64,000 bases of DNA, taken from assembly GCA_037043015.1 (NCBI GenBank), contig CM073321.1, positions 12,160,001 through 12,224,000 of the forward strand, read 5' to 3'. Below the pieces are notes generated by a model. That model saw nothing but the letters and a program-made list of their open reading frames with translations. It ran no database searches and was not told the origin of the DNA. Below are positions 32,965-43,915 of the stretch, in pieces (position 1 is the stretch's first letter; every line of letters starts with the position of its first letter). The DNA comes from Bryum argenteum (taxonomy: Eukaryota > Streptophyta > Bryopsida > Bryales > Bryaceae). A program made the translations under genes and the position numbers.

Positions 32965-34222
32965 TGCAGCATTGCCCAAGCTCCATGGTGCGAATGATGG
33001 TCGATCCTCAGCAGGTGCGGATGAAATCAACATCTAAGTGCCTCATTGTCAACGATTCGATTGTGCGCTGGATGGAGTTGAGTATGATGAAGAAGCCATT
33101 TCAGAAAGAATACGACGACATGAAAGACTTTATAGATGAGGTACTACATCAAAGCCAAACTCATTGAACATGTTTCCAACTCAAGTTACTAACACTTCAA
33201 ATATGGGATTCAGGTGGTGCAGGGGAGGACTTTTTACAAGGATGGGAAGCTCATGAAGCCAGATAAAGAGCCTATTCGAGCTGTTGATCTGATTATTGCA
33301 GATTATCCAGACGGATTACGCGTGCCTGGTGTCTCTGATCCGCAACACGCAGTTCCAAACTGGAACATGGAGGACGTTTCCTTCCTGAAGAGTGTCATGC
33401 AATACTCAACGAGGTATGTGCATGACGATGCGGTGATGCTGCTCTTCTACTCGGACTCTTCGACGATAAAAAAGGAAATCATGACTTACTTCAAGAATTT
33501 CAAGCTAAAGGTGTTTGACGAATGGAACGGGTTTCAAACGTTACCTCTTGGGAGTCACGTTAATAAATCAAAAACAGTAAATTTTTAGTCGATCTTGAAT
33601 TCTGTTGAAGCGTTTACATCTTATTTTTTTCGTATATTAACTTGAAATATCGTATTCCAGACAAACATGTTCAAAGCTATTCTACTTGTCGGCTCTCTTG
33701 ACAAGAAGGTCTCCAATCAGCCAAAGCCACTTGAGATTAACCCAGATCAGTATGTACTTGATGTTGATATCAGCAATGACGATATGTTGTACAACCTTCA
33801 GGGAGTAGATGACATTGTGTGCAGAAATTTGGATGGGCGACCTTGGCGAGGTGCAAAGCAAAAGTCTACGCTTCTTTTGAATGCCTTAATTTACGGAATT
33901 TGCCCTCAAAATGGCACAATTGTGGACTTCAAAACTGGAGTTGGTAAGATTACTATACTTGTATCTATTTTATTCTATATGTCGTATTTACAGGACTGAA
34001 GTTTAGCGACGTTCTTCCATTGCAGGATCCTCCGTGATTGCTGCGATGACTCTCAATCGCAACATCTTTGCAATGGAGAGTGAATCCAAGCTTTTCGAGA
34101 AGATTTTCATTCCTCTTCAAGCTGCTCTGTCCGACACACCAAAATCTCCACAACCAGCATTAATACCAGATATGGAAGATTCACCTATTTCAGATGCGTC
34201 ATTCAAATCTTGCTGTAAGTAA
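32965..34222 (+). pseudogene. Locus C, methyltransferase-like module
   Basis: After an exon with KCLIVNDSIVRWMELS (donor near 33139, acceptor CAG at 33214), the next exon has AVDLIIADYPDGLRVPG in the DPPY position and DDAVMLLFYSD. An intron after NKSKT (GTAAAT at 33577) ends at CCAG 33660. The third exon has GRPWRGAKQKSTLLLNALIY and TIVDFKTGV. A phase-1 intron inside the next glycine codon (GTAAGA 33943 to GCAG 34025) leads to GSSVIAAMTLNRNIFAMESE. The order motif IV, PWRG, motif I is beta-class N4/N6 methylase-like. DPPY has become DYPD. All intron sites agree with locus A. Confidence 0.6.
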
Positions 34223-34498
34223 GTTTTTTTGAAGTCTGTAAATTTCATAGCTTAGTGATTCTGAATACTCATTAAAATCGTGTTATTTGCAGTTTAATAA
34301 GTCCGGCATTCATATTGAGAAAGCGGAGATTTCAGTCCACATTTCGAAGGACATAATATCTATAGATAAATAAAATTATCACAACACCAATGGAAGGAAA
34401 TAATCTCATGGAAATACATTGAAATGGATATAAACATCTTATTATAAATAGAGAAATCATGTTCAAAAGTAGTGTCATACTACTCTAATTTGCGTAGG

Positions 34499-35170
34499 CT
34501 ACATCGCAATGAGAAAGGGTGTACTATTGAAACTAATATGATCTAATATAACGTGAAAACTACCCATCGATAATTGAGTCCTTAATAATTGAAATTTGTA
34601 GCTCAAGTATGCACATCTTGGGATTAACGGTTTCAAGACAAAATCTTGGCTTCCAAGCTCTCGTATTCGCCCTACGAACGTAGGATCAATAGCAAATTCC
34701 TCGTGCAATTCTCCGTTATCTTCAAATCGATCCCCTTCACTTGGAGAGTACCTAGAAGTAGGCCAAAATCCATCCCTAAACATTCATGGAGCAGGGACGG
34801 GTAAATCTAAAGCCTCACGAACTGCTTTCCAAAAGTAAATGAATTGTTCATGATGTCTATGATAGTCGCCTATTTAATCAGCATCCGCCAAAGACTCCCA
34901 CAAGCTCATAAAACCACTAATTTCCTTTTGAATGTCTTCTATATTCTTCATTTCATTTGGAACTAGTAATGTTGGATCTCCAAGAGGAACCTGAGGTTGA
35001 CCATTTGGCATAACTTTCCTCAACCTAACCCCAACACTATCTTGAGGAAGCCACTCGCTATCCGTACACAGAATTTTGTAATGCATCAAAGGTCAGCCGG
35101 AAGCATCTTTAAAAAACCTAAATTGTTGGGCACTAGTATGCCCAGATAACGCCTCGTCGCCATTACAAAG
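34499..35170 (-). pseudogene. DUF7869 C-terminal fragment
   Basis: From 35165 down: GDEALSGHTSAQQFRFF, MHYKILCTDSEWLPQDSVGV and, past a stop at 34872, WPTSRYSPSEGDRFEDNGE. All have close counterparts in the copies at 41 and 50 kb (GHTKAQQFKFF, KYKVSCTGEDWLP). The acidic catalytic motifs lie upstream and are missing; retroelement-like DNA begins about 35215. It lies tail-to-tail with locus C. Confidence 0.6.
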
Positions 35171-35214
35171 GTAACCTTTGATGAACGTCTTGAAATCGGG
35201 AACTTACACAATTA

Positions 35215-36310
35215 AGTGAGGAATAACCCAGTTTTCGTTCGGATAACCCTTTTAGTTGGTAAAAGAGGGTTTCCAAGACAACAACCCCGGTATTCGTCCA
35301 CGGAGATCCTGTGAAGTGCAAGTCAAACAAGTCCCACCAGTTAGCCAACCCGGATTTGCACTATCCGGGTATTTCTTGATCGCCCACGTACCCTTTATCC
35401 TGTCCTAATGCGGCTGCTCGGATAGGAGAGGGAGGGGGTTTTTGGTTTAATTTAACCTCTGTATTCACTCAGAGGGATTTTCCCGGACTTAGTTAAGTGA
35501 TGGGATTAGGCCACTCTTTCTGTTGATTATTGTGACCGGAAAGGTCACCAGGTTCCTTCTCTCTTAACCTTGTTTAGGTACTTTCCTTACACCACCCTCT
35601 ACGCTCGAGACTCTAGCCCCGCACGTATGTCACTAAGGAAGTATCCGGTTCTCCTACTACCCGGTTATCAAGACTCACTATTCGAGGCAGTAGATCCCGG
35701 GTTACCGAAATGGGGTGGTGCGGCTAGCCCGCAGTTCACCGCTAACACCTACCGACGAGCCTGCCTCTCCGGGTTTCAGCAGTCCAGGGGAACTCAACGG
35801 AGAGTTCTCTCGGGAGTCAGTTGAGCGACAGGAATCCCTTTCTGGTCGCTGTGATCTTAGGTGCTGAAAGAACAAACCGGACTTTTCTCTCAGTGCGAGG
35901 TGTCGTTCACCAGCCGCACACCTCCCCTATCGGCCTCTCTGCCTTCTTTTCTCCTCTCCGTTCAACAGATGGAACCGCTCTCTCTTGCCCGGACAGCAAG
36001 GGCCCTCTGGACTCCGCAAAAACCCCAACCTGATATGCAAGACAGGAAACAAGGAAGCTTACAAAACAAGAGACGAGGGGGAAAAGAGGCGTCTTTGCGG
36101 CGGAATTAGGGTTTTGTGAAAGCACGGAAAAGACCCCGAGGAGTCTTCTTCCCTCGGCTAAGTAGTCGATCCTCCCTGGGAGAAGAGGACAAAACTCGAC
36201 GCTCGAGAATCTTTCTACATCTAACCCTGTCAGTCGTGCGCCGCTATTCTCCTACCCTCATTTAATACTACTTATGCTACCCAAGTCTGACTAGCCTCGG
36301 TCAGAGGTAT
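35215..36310 (-). other. Non-coding end of a retroelement
   Basis: GC-richer than its flanks, with no long frame. GAGTTCTCTCGGGAGTCA near 35800 recalls 29838-29860. It follows the minus-strand gag-like genes and may be their 3' untranslated region or LTR. No matching second terminal repeat was recognised. Confidence 0.3.
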
Positions 36311-36313
36311 CTG

Positions 36314-36928
36314 CTAATAATTACCTGGGCCTCGGTTGTCTCTCTTCCGCTTGGTTGACCGTGCAGCCTCGGGAGTCTTGGAGGTGCCAGCTACCTGAGC
36401 TTTTAATATGGGCTGGGAGGTGATTTCCTCCTCTTCTCCCGTCCTGCCAAGGGTCGGGAAAGATCCTTCGCCGTCCAGGATCTCCGTGTCTCCCAAAGGA
36501 ACTGGAATTGAGGCATCTGGCAATACCTCCCCGGTCTCCGGGATATCCACCAACTCCTCGTGGATGAGAGGGATGGTCTCGGAGGTTCGAGTTACCACGA
36601 GGGAGGCCTCATTGTCAGGGGGTTCTGACAGGAAGATTACTTCTCGACCGTGGGGCGGCAGGGGTACCCCCGGTCCCTGTCCGGGTTGCCGGGTGTTGGC
36701 CCCCACGACCTCCCCTGGTTGGATTGTGGCCTCCGGGATGGGAGTTGGGCTCTCATCCATGGAGTCCACAACCCAGTCCGGTGGGGCCGGTGAGGAAGCT
36801 CTCACCCCGTTATCTTCTTCCGCTCCCCGGGAAGCCTCTCCTTCCACAGGAGGTATTCCTCCCCTGGTCGCGTCTGCTCTTCCCTGGCTCTCTTTGTGGA
36901 GGGTCATCATGGTCCCCGGTCCTGTCAA
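36314..36928 (-). CDS. Gag-like acidic, Pro/Ser-rich protein segment
   Basis: A 204-codon frame with no folded domain: low complexity, rich in E, P, T and S, with repeated IPETGEVLPD-like phrases and a basic end (STKRKRDNRGPGN). It lies downstream of the coiled-coil frame 37732-37223 on the same strand, and a short broken stretch separates them, so they may be one protein. The plus frame 36408-37127 over the same bases is a codon shadow. Likely retroelement structural protein. Confidence 0.35.
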   Translation of the reverse strand: MTGPGTMMTLHKESQGRADATRGGIPPVEGEASRGAEEDNGVRASSPAPPDWVVDSMDESPTPIPEATIQPGEVVGANTRQPGQGPGVPLPPHGREVIFLSEPPDNEASLVVTRTSETIPLIHEELVDIPETGEVLPDASIPVPLGDTEILDGEGSFPTLGRTGEEEEITSQPILKAQVAGTSKTPEAARSTKRKRDNRGPGNY

Positions 36929-37222
36929 GGTCTTCTCCGGGCTTCAGACTGCTGACGGGACTACCTCCTCCATTGCTACCGGGTCGGTGGGTTCCTCCTC
37001 CTCTGCCACAACAGCTACGGTTGTCTCGAGGTTGGCCAGGGTAGGAGTGTTCTCTACTACCTCAAGTGGGGGTGCCTCTCCTGGAAAAGCCTTGGACATC
37101 TCCCCAATGAGGGTCCTCATCCCCTGAAGGGCTCTCTACATCCGTTCTGTGGCTTTCTTCATGTAAGCTGCCATCCTAGTCGGAATATCCAACGTGGATG
37201 CCTGGAATTGAGCGTCAAAAAG

Positions 37223-37732
37223 CTAGGCCTTAAGCTGGGCCTCTCCGGGTGCGTACAAGAATTTCCGGAGCCCAAAAAGGTGCTGCCGAGCATACCCTTG
37301 CTGCTTGGAAAGCTCCTCCTCCAACTGCTTCTTCTCCCGGTCTTGTCGTAGAATGATAAGTGACCCCTCGTTGATGCTTGTCTGGGCCTCTACAGTTTCC
37401 CGGACTAACTCCCGAATCATGTCTGGGTACCGCTCGATCAAGTTAGTCCGGAGTGCCACCGCTATCCCTCGCAGGGCCTTGTGCATCTGGATATGCTCCT
37501 GCGTGCATATCTGCAAAGCATGGGCGATGGGCTGCAGGGGGTCTTCCTCCGTAATCCGGAATGGGGGGACGGGTAGGCTCGGATCATACTCCGGCCTCTT
37601 CGGGGTGAAATCATCCCCCTCTGGCAACCGGGTTGCGTTGGATGGGGCCGCGTGTCCCTCTCCCCGAGTAGTGTGGACGAGGGAATGTTGACCCGTCGCA
37701 TCCTCTTCCTCTGACTCCGAGGTCTCCTCCAT
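37223..37732 (-). CDS. Gag-like coiled-coil protein
   Basis: A 169-codon frame starting METSESEEEDATGQ-like. A helical centre (DPLQPIAHALQICTQEHIQM, MIRELVRETVEAQ) is followed by a coiled coil (RQDREKKQLEEELSKQQGY). The start at 37732 is only 55 bases from the LTR-like repeat at 37788, which runs in the opposite direction, so the repeat probably inserted upstream of this gene. No enzyme motif. Family unrecognised. Confidence 0.4.
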   Translation of the reverse strand: MEETSESEEEDATGQHSLVHTTRGEGHAAPSNATRLPEGDDFTPKRPEYDPSLPVPPFRITEEDPLQPIAHALQICTQEHIQMHKALRGIAVALRTNLIERYPDMIRELVRETVEAQTSINEGSLIILRQDREKKQLEEELSKQQGYARQHLFGLRKFLYAPGEAQLKA

Positions 37733-37787
37733 AACCTTCCTCCCCTTCCTCCTAATGGCTCCATCCCCCGACGAGATAGTCCGCTCT

Positions 37788-39209
37788 TGTCGCGACCCTA
37801 ATTATTCCAACTCATTTTTTTCTTAGTGAGCCTTACTTGGTAGCGGAATCACGGCTCACTTAGTTGGTAGCAACCGGCCACGACTTTGCTAACACTTGCA
37901 TGTGCCCACACACACAATGTTAGCACCATTCTAAGTCAAGGTATCCAACCAACCTTGACTCCATAAGTCAATACCAGATACTCATTACCCCGAACTCCCA
38001 CCAACACCTGGGTATGTCGATCCGGAACTCCCACCAACACATGGGCATGCCACTTGGTGGCACGGGGCGGCCTTCCACAATTGTCCAAGCTCCCAAGGGT
38101 GACACTAATCACCCCCGGAGCTAACCGCCCTTATCCATTGTCCAACTTCCCACTAGTCCCCTTCCACTCTTGTTTCTCACCCCATTCAGGAATTTGCCGG
38201 AAACTGTCCCGGAATCCGGCACTAGTTTTCCTGGGGACTAGTTTGGAGCAGGACTCTTTCCAACCCAATGTTGTGGGATGCTCAACAGCATCCCACAATG
38301 CCCAAGGTATGGGAGTGAGGCTTCATTTCCATGCCTCACCCTTTTGAGCCATTCCTGGTTACTCCCGGGAACCGGCACTACTTATCACGGGGACTAACTT
38401 GGAGAGGGACACTTCCCAACCCCATGTTTAGAGATGCTCCAAAGCACTCTCCATTTTCCACAAGGTGCGGGAGTGAGGCCCTATCCCAAGCCTCACCCCT
38501 TGGAGCCACCCCGACTCCTCCTGGCACCATGTGCAAGTGAGGAGGGAGACCACCCCTCCTCATAGTACTCTCTGGAGTCTTCGGTAGGCCGCCAACTCTT
38601 GTGCTGAGGGGCCTTCCGTGACACAATTTCTTTTTGGGAGACCACCCGTTTTTGCCTTAGTCTCAAAAACGGGCCGTAACTTCTCCTCGGGCTAGCTCCT
38701 AGCTCACGTATCCAAAGGGGACAAACAAGCCCATTTTCGACATTTACGTTTTGAGTAGATATTGATAAACTACCTACTTGCCTCAATCGGATCTTCTCCA
38801 AGGGAGATATGCCCCTCTGAACATTCGGTGTCCCGGGAGGCAACATTCCCGAGTCCGGAATTCCCGACCACTTCGAGGAGCCATATTTCCTAGACTATTG
38901 CTTTGCTCATCATGAGCCTTAGCATTTCAAAGAGCCCTTGTCATTAGCTTTCCAGCAATATGCAACATGCCGCCCTCCACGAAGGTCGACACATTGAGTC
39001 CCAAAAGGCAACACTCCCGAGTCCCGGAGTGTCCCTGAACGCGCTCCAACTTTGGAGAGCCATATCTCATGATTCACAACTCCAAATCGCGCGTCTTTTG
39101 AACCCATGGGTGCGTGCTTAAACAAGGTTTTCAACCATGTAAGGCACACCACCAAGTTCGTCCCAAAGACAACGCTATTGCGTGCTGTTTGCTCGGGACT
39201 CTCCTTGGT
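37788..39209 (+). repeat. LTR-like repeat, plus orientation
   Basis: Begins TTGTCGCGACCC and matches 62057-63550 nearly throughout, including CTTAGTGAGCCTTACTTGG, two 33-bp units near 37997-38050 and GACTCTCCTTGGTCACC at the end. The end abuts composite repeat R3. It seems to be a solo copy, since no matching internal region is attached in its orientation. Confidence 0.65.
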
Positions 39210-39223
39210 CACCGGGGAACGTA

Positions 39224-39840
39224 GAGGCGTGAGCGTAGAGCTCAGAGCGGTGAGCGGTGAGCGTAGAGCGGTGACGGGACAATTTTGACTATTTTATAAC
39301 AATTTTTTTTCAAAGTAAAGTTCCCTATTACCACTTAATTTTGTACTGTACTATTTTTTAATGTCTACTTTTAGGGTTTAGGGTCTCTAATTCCGTGGTG
39401 TTAGGTCTTCTTTAAATGTTGGTCCCACCTTGCAAAAATATTTCATTTGTATTGTCTTGAAGAATTTATGTGAATATATTGAACGTAGGGCTGATGTCAT
39501 CATATTGATGAACGTGTAAATTGGAAACATGACTATTTAAAGGTTTAATTGAACATATGTTTTAGGTAATTCTAAAAATTGTTTTTGGGTTTAGGGTTTA
39601 GAGATAAATTAGGGCTCACGTCATCATGAAAATACAACAAAAATTCAACGAAAGCAAAGAACGCTAGAGATCTATACTAAATCCTTGGATAGTTGCCTCT
39701 TATGTAACGCGCTGCTCACACGAGCCCGGCGAGGAATACTGCGCATGTTGTGAAACAATATTGATAAAGGAAAAAATATAAATGACAATAAGATATATAA
39801 TTCAATTTTCAGTAATAGGAACTGTCTCATCGTTTAATCT
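39224..39840 (+). repeat. Composite repeat R3
   Basis: GAGCGTAGAGC and GAGCGGTGAGCGG units at 39230-39280, an AT-rich body, GTAGGGCTGATGTCATCA at about 39486 and TTAGGGCTCACGTCATCA at about 39608. Order and spacing match R2. A short TTTAGGGTTTAGAG run lies at 39592. Confidence 0.55.
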
Positions 39841-39844
39841 AATG

Positions 39845-39995
39845 TAGTGGACGGTTTAGACATAATGATGGCATAGCGGAGGTCCGGGTTCGATCCCCAT
39901 CGGGCTCGTTTGAGCATCGCGTTGTGCACAAGGCAGCTATCCTGAGCTAATAGGGAAAAACTAGAAGCTCCTATAGACATTGACAAATATAGAGT
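39845..39995 (+). repeat. SINE-like unit with perfect B box
   Basis: GGTTCGATCCC at about 39889 is an exact polymerase III B box. The tail CGTTTGAGCATCGCGTTGTG and GGCAGCTATCCTGAGCTAAT is shared with the unit at 8605, so both follow a composite repeat and move as one block. Confidence 0.5.
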
Positions 39996-40449
39996 AGCTG
40001 TGACCTATAAAAACTTGTATACGTTTTAGAATTTTAAATGTCATTTGAAATAGTGGGGTGTGACAAGTAAACCCAACATATAGATCGAGTACAGAATTGG
40101 ACATTGAAATTGTTCAATACGGTTGAAGATTTCGATACTGGCAAGCACACATATATGGAAAATAATGTAAATCATATGAAAGTAATGTGTTGTAAGGTAA
40201 GGCAACTCATGAGAGTTGGCCCTAACACGATATTCATTATTTTGAGAGTTAATAATCCTCTCAAAATGAAATTGAGAGGTTTTAGAATGATGTTTTGTTG
40301 TACACAAATAACTTAGAAAGTTATGATTCTTAAAGTTTCCGTTCAAATTATAGTATAATATGGGGGAAAGTTTGTGCACCGTGGAGTTTCTAAGCCGGAC
40401 TTCCAATTGATTAATATAAAGACCGGAGTAATTTTGAAATGGACACCAA

Positions 40450-40600
40450 GTCATGAGCTTAGTGGTTGGATGAGAAGGAGTCTCTGTATAACGCAGGTGG
40501 TCCGAGTTCGATTCCGATCGGACTCGTTTGAGCAGCTAAAATGTACACATGACTTCGTGCTGCTAAGTGAGCTTCAGCGGGCAAGAAAATATTTGCTACC
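40450..40600 (+). repeat. SINE-like unit with A and B boxes
   Basis: GAGCTTAGTGGTTGGATG (A-box-like) is followed 34 bases later by GGTCCGAGTTCGATTCC (B box) and CGGACTCGTTTGAGC. This is the best tRNA-like head in the window. No CCA-ready acceptor stem is present, so it is a tRNA-derived repeat. Confidence 0.5.
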
Positions 40601-40921
40601 AACCAACCACGTACCCTTAATTGTGACATGTATGACACACACAAACATCAGTGGTGCTAACCAGTACTACCTTTTATAACAAATTAAATACATGTTATCA
40701 TTTTTAATCACATAAATGAATCGACAAAAGTACTAAATGGAAAGAACAAATTAATACTATAATATAGTATAGAAATATATTTTCATAAATGCGTACAATG
40801 TATTTTTGATTTCTAATGAAACCCATTACACACAAACAAAGTGTTGCTCGAAGTGAGCTAAGTGACTTGAAAATATTCCATATTCCATTGATACTACCAA
40901 CATCCTAAACGACACATCCTT
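40600..40921. other. AT-rich spacer
   Basis: No gene, RNA gene or repeat was recognised before the duplicated segment begins. Confidence 0.4.
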
Positions 40922-41075
40922 GTAGATCATTTGGTCTAACATATCTTCTATATTTATAAATGCCTATAATGTTTTGAATTTGAAACAAAAGATTATTATT
41001 TCTAATTCGTAAGACAAAGCCATGACTACGTCGTTGTTACGATACACAAATATGATTGAAATACATATAAGACCT

Positions 41076-43491
41076 TCAAGCATTAGAAAATTCAACTATA
41101 GTATCGTGAATGACTTTAATTTGATCCACCGGAATTTTTAAAGTGCACTCGGTTGTATCCTTCTTGACCTTTGACTTCCATGAAGTCATCAATGAAGCTG
41201 TATTCTCCCACAAAAGAGATAGAGTATCGTCAACCTTCCAACGCAATCCTTTGACCGAATCCCATCCATTGTAGGTCTCTTGCACATCTCGATCCCTTGA
41301 TGTAGGCCGAAAGAATTGAATAAGGATGCAATTTGGCTGCTCGGGGTTTATGTTCGGATCTGACAACGCTCAAGCATTCCACACCGGTCGTGAGTCACCA
41401 TCAGCAGGCCGAATAGCAACAAAGTATCCTTCATAAACATCACGAGCTACACGAAAAGATGGTTGAGGGCGATCTCGGATCTCTCCAACATATGCTCCAT
41501 CTTCTCCAAACTCCTCACGAATTTCGCCATCTTCAGCAAATTGGTCCTCCAAAGTCGCATCTATTCTGGACAATGGCCAAAATCTACACATTCGATGGTT
41601 GAATGGGAACCTCTAGTCTTTGCCTTCACAAATACGCCAATAGAACACAAGATGTTCATAGCGTCTTCTATACTCTCGATTCTATCTTCATCGACATTGC
41701 CTCCCGAAAGATTGATAAATCCAAAATGCCCTTCACAATGTCCTCCACACCCCTCATTGCACGATGCGTCGTAGGAGTTGGATCACCACGTGGCCACAAA
41801 GAACGACCTTCCGAGTCCTCTCTCCACAACTTAATTCTGGTTGTATCATTTGACAACCAATCTTCTGCTGTGCACGAAACCTTGTCCTTCATCACAGGAC
41901 AACCTGTAGAATAAAGAAAAACTTGAATTGTTGTGCCTTCGTATGACCAACAAGTGCTTCCCTTCCATCCCTGATAAACCCATCTATAAATCCTTTAAAA
42001 TCCGGCACCTCTTCAACAAGGTGGGGGATGGCTGGAATAGATTCCACGTCCATGAAAGATTTCATGAGTAACGGAATAGTGGGGAAATTGTCTTTCCTCA
42101 ACAACATGCTCCACCTCCCAAACATTGCATCGATGTCATCATGCGTATGCCCAACCAACATGAAATTGACATATACCTCGCGGATGATCTTCTTCGCGAC
42201 AAGGAGAGATCAGAAACAGAGTACATATCTATTCTTGTTGTTCCCTGCTGCATTGTCCATCTGAACATTGAGAATTGGCGGAAGAGAAATCCCTCAAAGT
42301 GGAACAGCTGGTGCTGGACGGAGTAACGATACGCAAGTCTCCGCACCTTGGAGAACAACATCAAAGATAGGTGCCGACCTCGACCGAAGAAAAAGCTCCC
42401 TCGAAGAGTACTTTGGTGGCAACTCTATATCTCGGAGCAGCTTAGCAAAAGAGCCCACCGTGTAATTTGAATCGTGTGCGAAAATATCTAGACCGTAATG
42501 TGCGTAGCGTACATCTCCGTGGCCATGAGCGATCATTCCTGCGACGAATACTGGTAGCTTCATCAAACCATCGAGCTCCTTACTCTTGTGAGAAAAGACA
42601 GGGGAAGCGGTCTTCGCATGATCCACTTTGTCATGCATAATGGTCAAACACTCATGCGGGTAGGTTTTCGACCTATACCGTTTGCATTATATAACTCCCG
42701 ATGAGCACGGGTCGGCAGCCAAAGTGTACCTCGAGCTTCTTTGCCCAAAGTAGTGCTTGTTGCGACCCAGGAATAGAGCCACGACGGAGTGTGTGCAACC
42801 GATCACATTTGGAGCACCGAGCACAGTTATCCCCGAATTCTACTCAGAGAAGATGGTGAGACCATCTTCAAATTGAAGCCTTCGTTTGCGGCGTTGATTT
42901 CCGGGATGGTACTCTTCCATTTCCATGTAGCGGGAAGAATCATGGATACAACCTTCTCTCCAGATTTTAGTGTCCTCGTTTGGTGCGGCATGTGATCCGC
43001 AGAGTTCTCCAGGATGTAACGCAGGGTTGCAGTTGCCTGCGACGTGTGCTTGCGCGGTTTAAGCAAAGACGAATTTCCATGGGGATGCGCCATGACGCCA
43101 TCGGCCACGTACGTTTGAAACCGATGAAAGGTTGCCTCGGACACTCCAGCAATATGTCTCCACGCAGGCAAGCAAACATCGATTCCCTCAACCATGACCA
43201 CCCTCTTCCCGCCAAAGATTTCGATGAACTCCGCCTGTGAACGTCAAGCTTCATGTGAAACCCGAATCGGTAGGTTGTTCCACTATACATCCGCTCTCGG
43301 AAACATCGGATCTTGTCCCTCGGGAAGGGTGAACGCAGATTCGATGCAACATACTTTGCTTGAGACAGAATTGATAGACTCCACGAGTTAATAAGCCTTT
43401 GGATTTGACGGATGTTTCGGAGGCGGGTTCCTAGATGTATTGTTGTAACTCCGGCTACGCGATGATCGAGGTCTCGCAAGACGTGCAACAC
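41076..43491 (-). pseudogene. DUF7869 transposase-like gene, duplicate copy 1
   Basis: From 43491 down, the frames are scattered by short indels, but the full order is present: zinc/HTH-like region with EGIDVCLPAWRHIAGVSE, SPSSLSRIRG, MHDKVDHAKTA (first acidic motif), GMIAHGHGDVRYAHYGLD, NVQMDN-like second motif near 42250, VGHTHDDIDAMFGRWS (third), then the C-terminal module YEGYFVAIRPADGDSRPVW and IQFFRPTSRDRDVQETY, ending SWKSKVKKDTTECTLKIP. This copy keeps the C terminus that copy 2 has lost. The breaks coincide with CTG/CAG differences between copies, so they may be sequence errors. The palindrome array lies upstream. Confidence 0.6.
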
Positions 43492-43915
43492 GAGTCATGA
43501 TCGTGTCCTATCTCATGGTCTCGAGACTAGCCCCATTATAGAAGACTTTATCGATCGGCCACGCCCGACGAATATCTCCACTCATCCGCACCGCCGGCAT
43601 CAAGGGTCATCGAGATTTGAATCGCGACTCGGGAGTGCCCAAGTGGACCGTTGCTTCCGAAGACGAGATCGTAATCGATGCTCTCACAAAGGCCCTCCGC
43701 TACGGGCGACCCTCGTCACCGTAAAGGGTAATGAACTTTGTAGCCCAAAGACGCCGAGGATACCTTCACACATTGGAACGGCTTCCGGAACCTCGGATTG
43801 CTCGACAACCTCCTCATCGAGGAAAAATCACCAAGCAATTGAACATCTTGAGCACCATGGTAGAGTCTCAAATTAATCACGAACGCGACTTGAGGAATTG
43901 AAGAATATGTGGCGG

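Noticed and set aside
36408..37127. 239-codon plus-strand frame
   Set aside because: It mirrors the minus gag-like frame and has biased Ser/Gly composition; the minus reading is better.
39592..39606. Telomere repeat (TTTAGGG)
   Set aside because: Only about two units, amid ordinary repeat DNA.
39845..39995. An intact tRNA gene
   Set aside because: A B box is present, but no full cloverleaf or acceptor stem could be folded by eye.
41463..41914. Plus-strand frames over the duplicated DUF7869 gene
   Set aside because: The minus strand carries the conserved protein in both duplicates; the plus frames are not preserved in sequence between copies.
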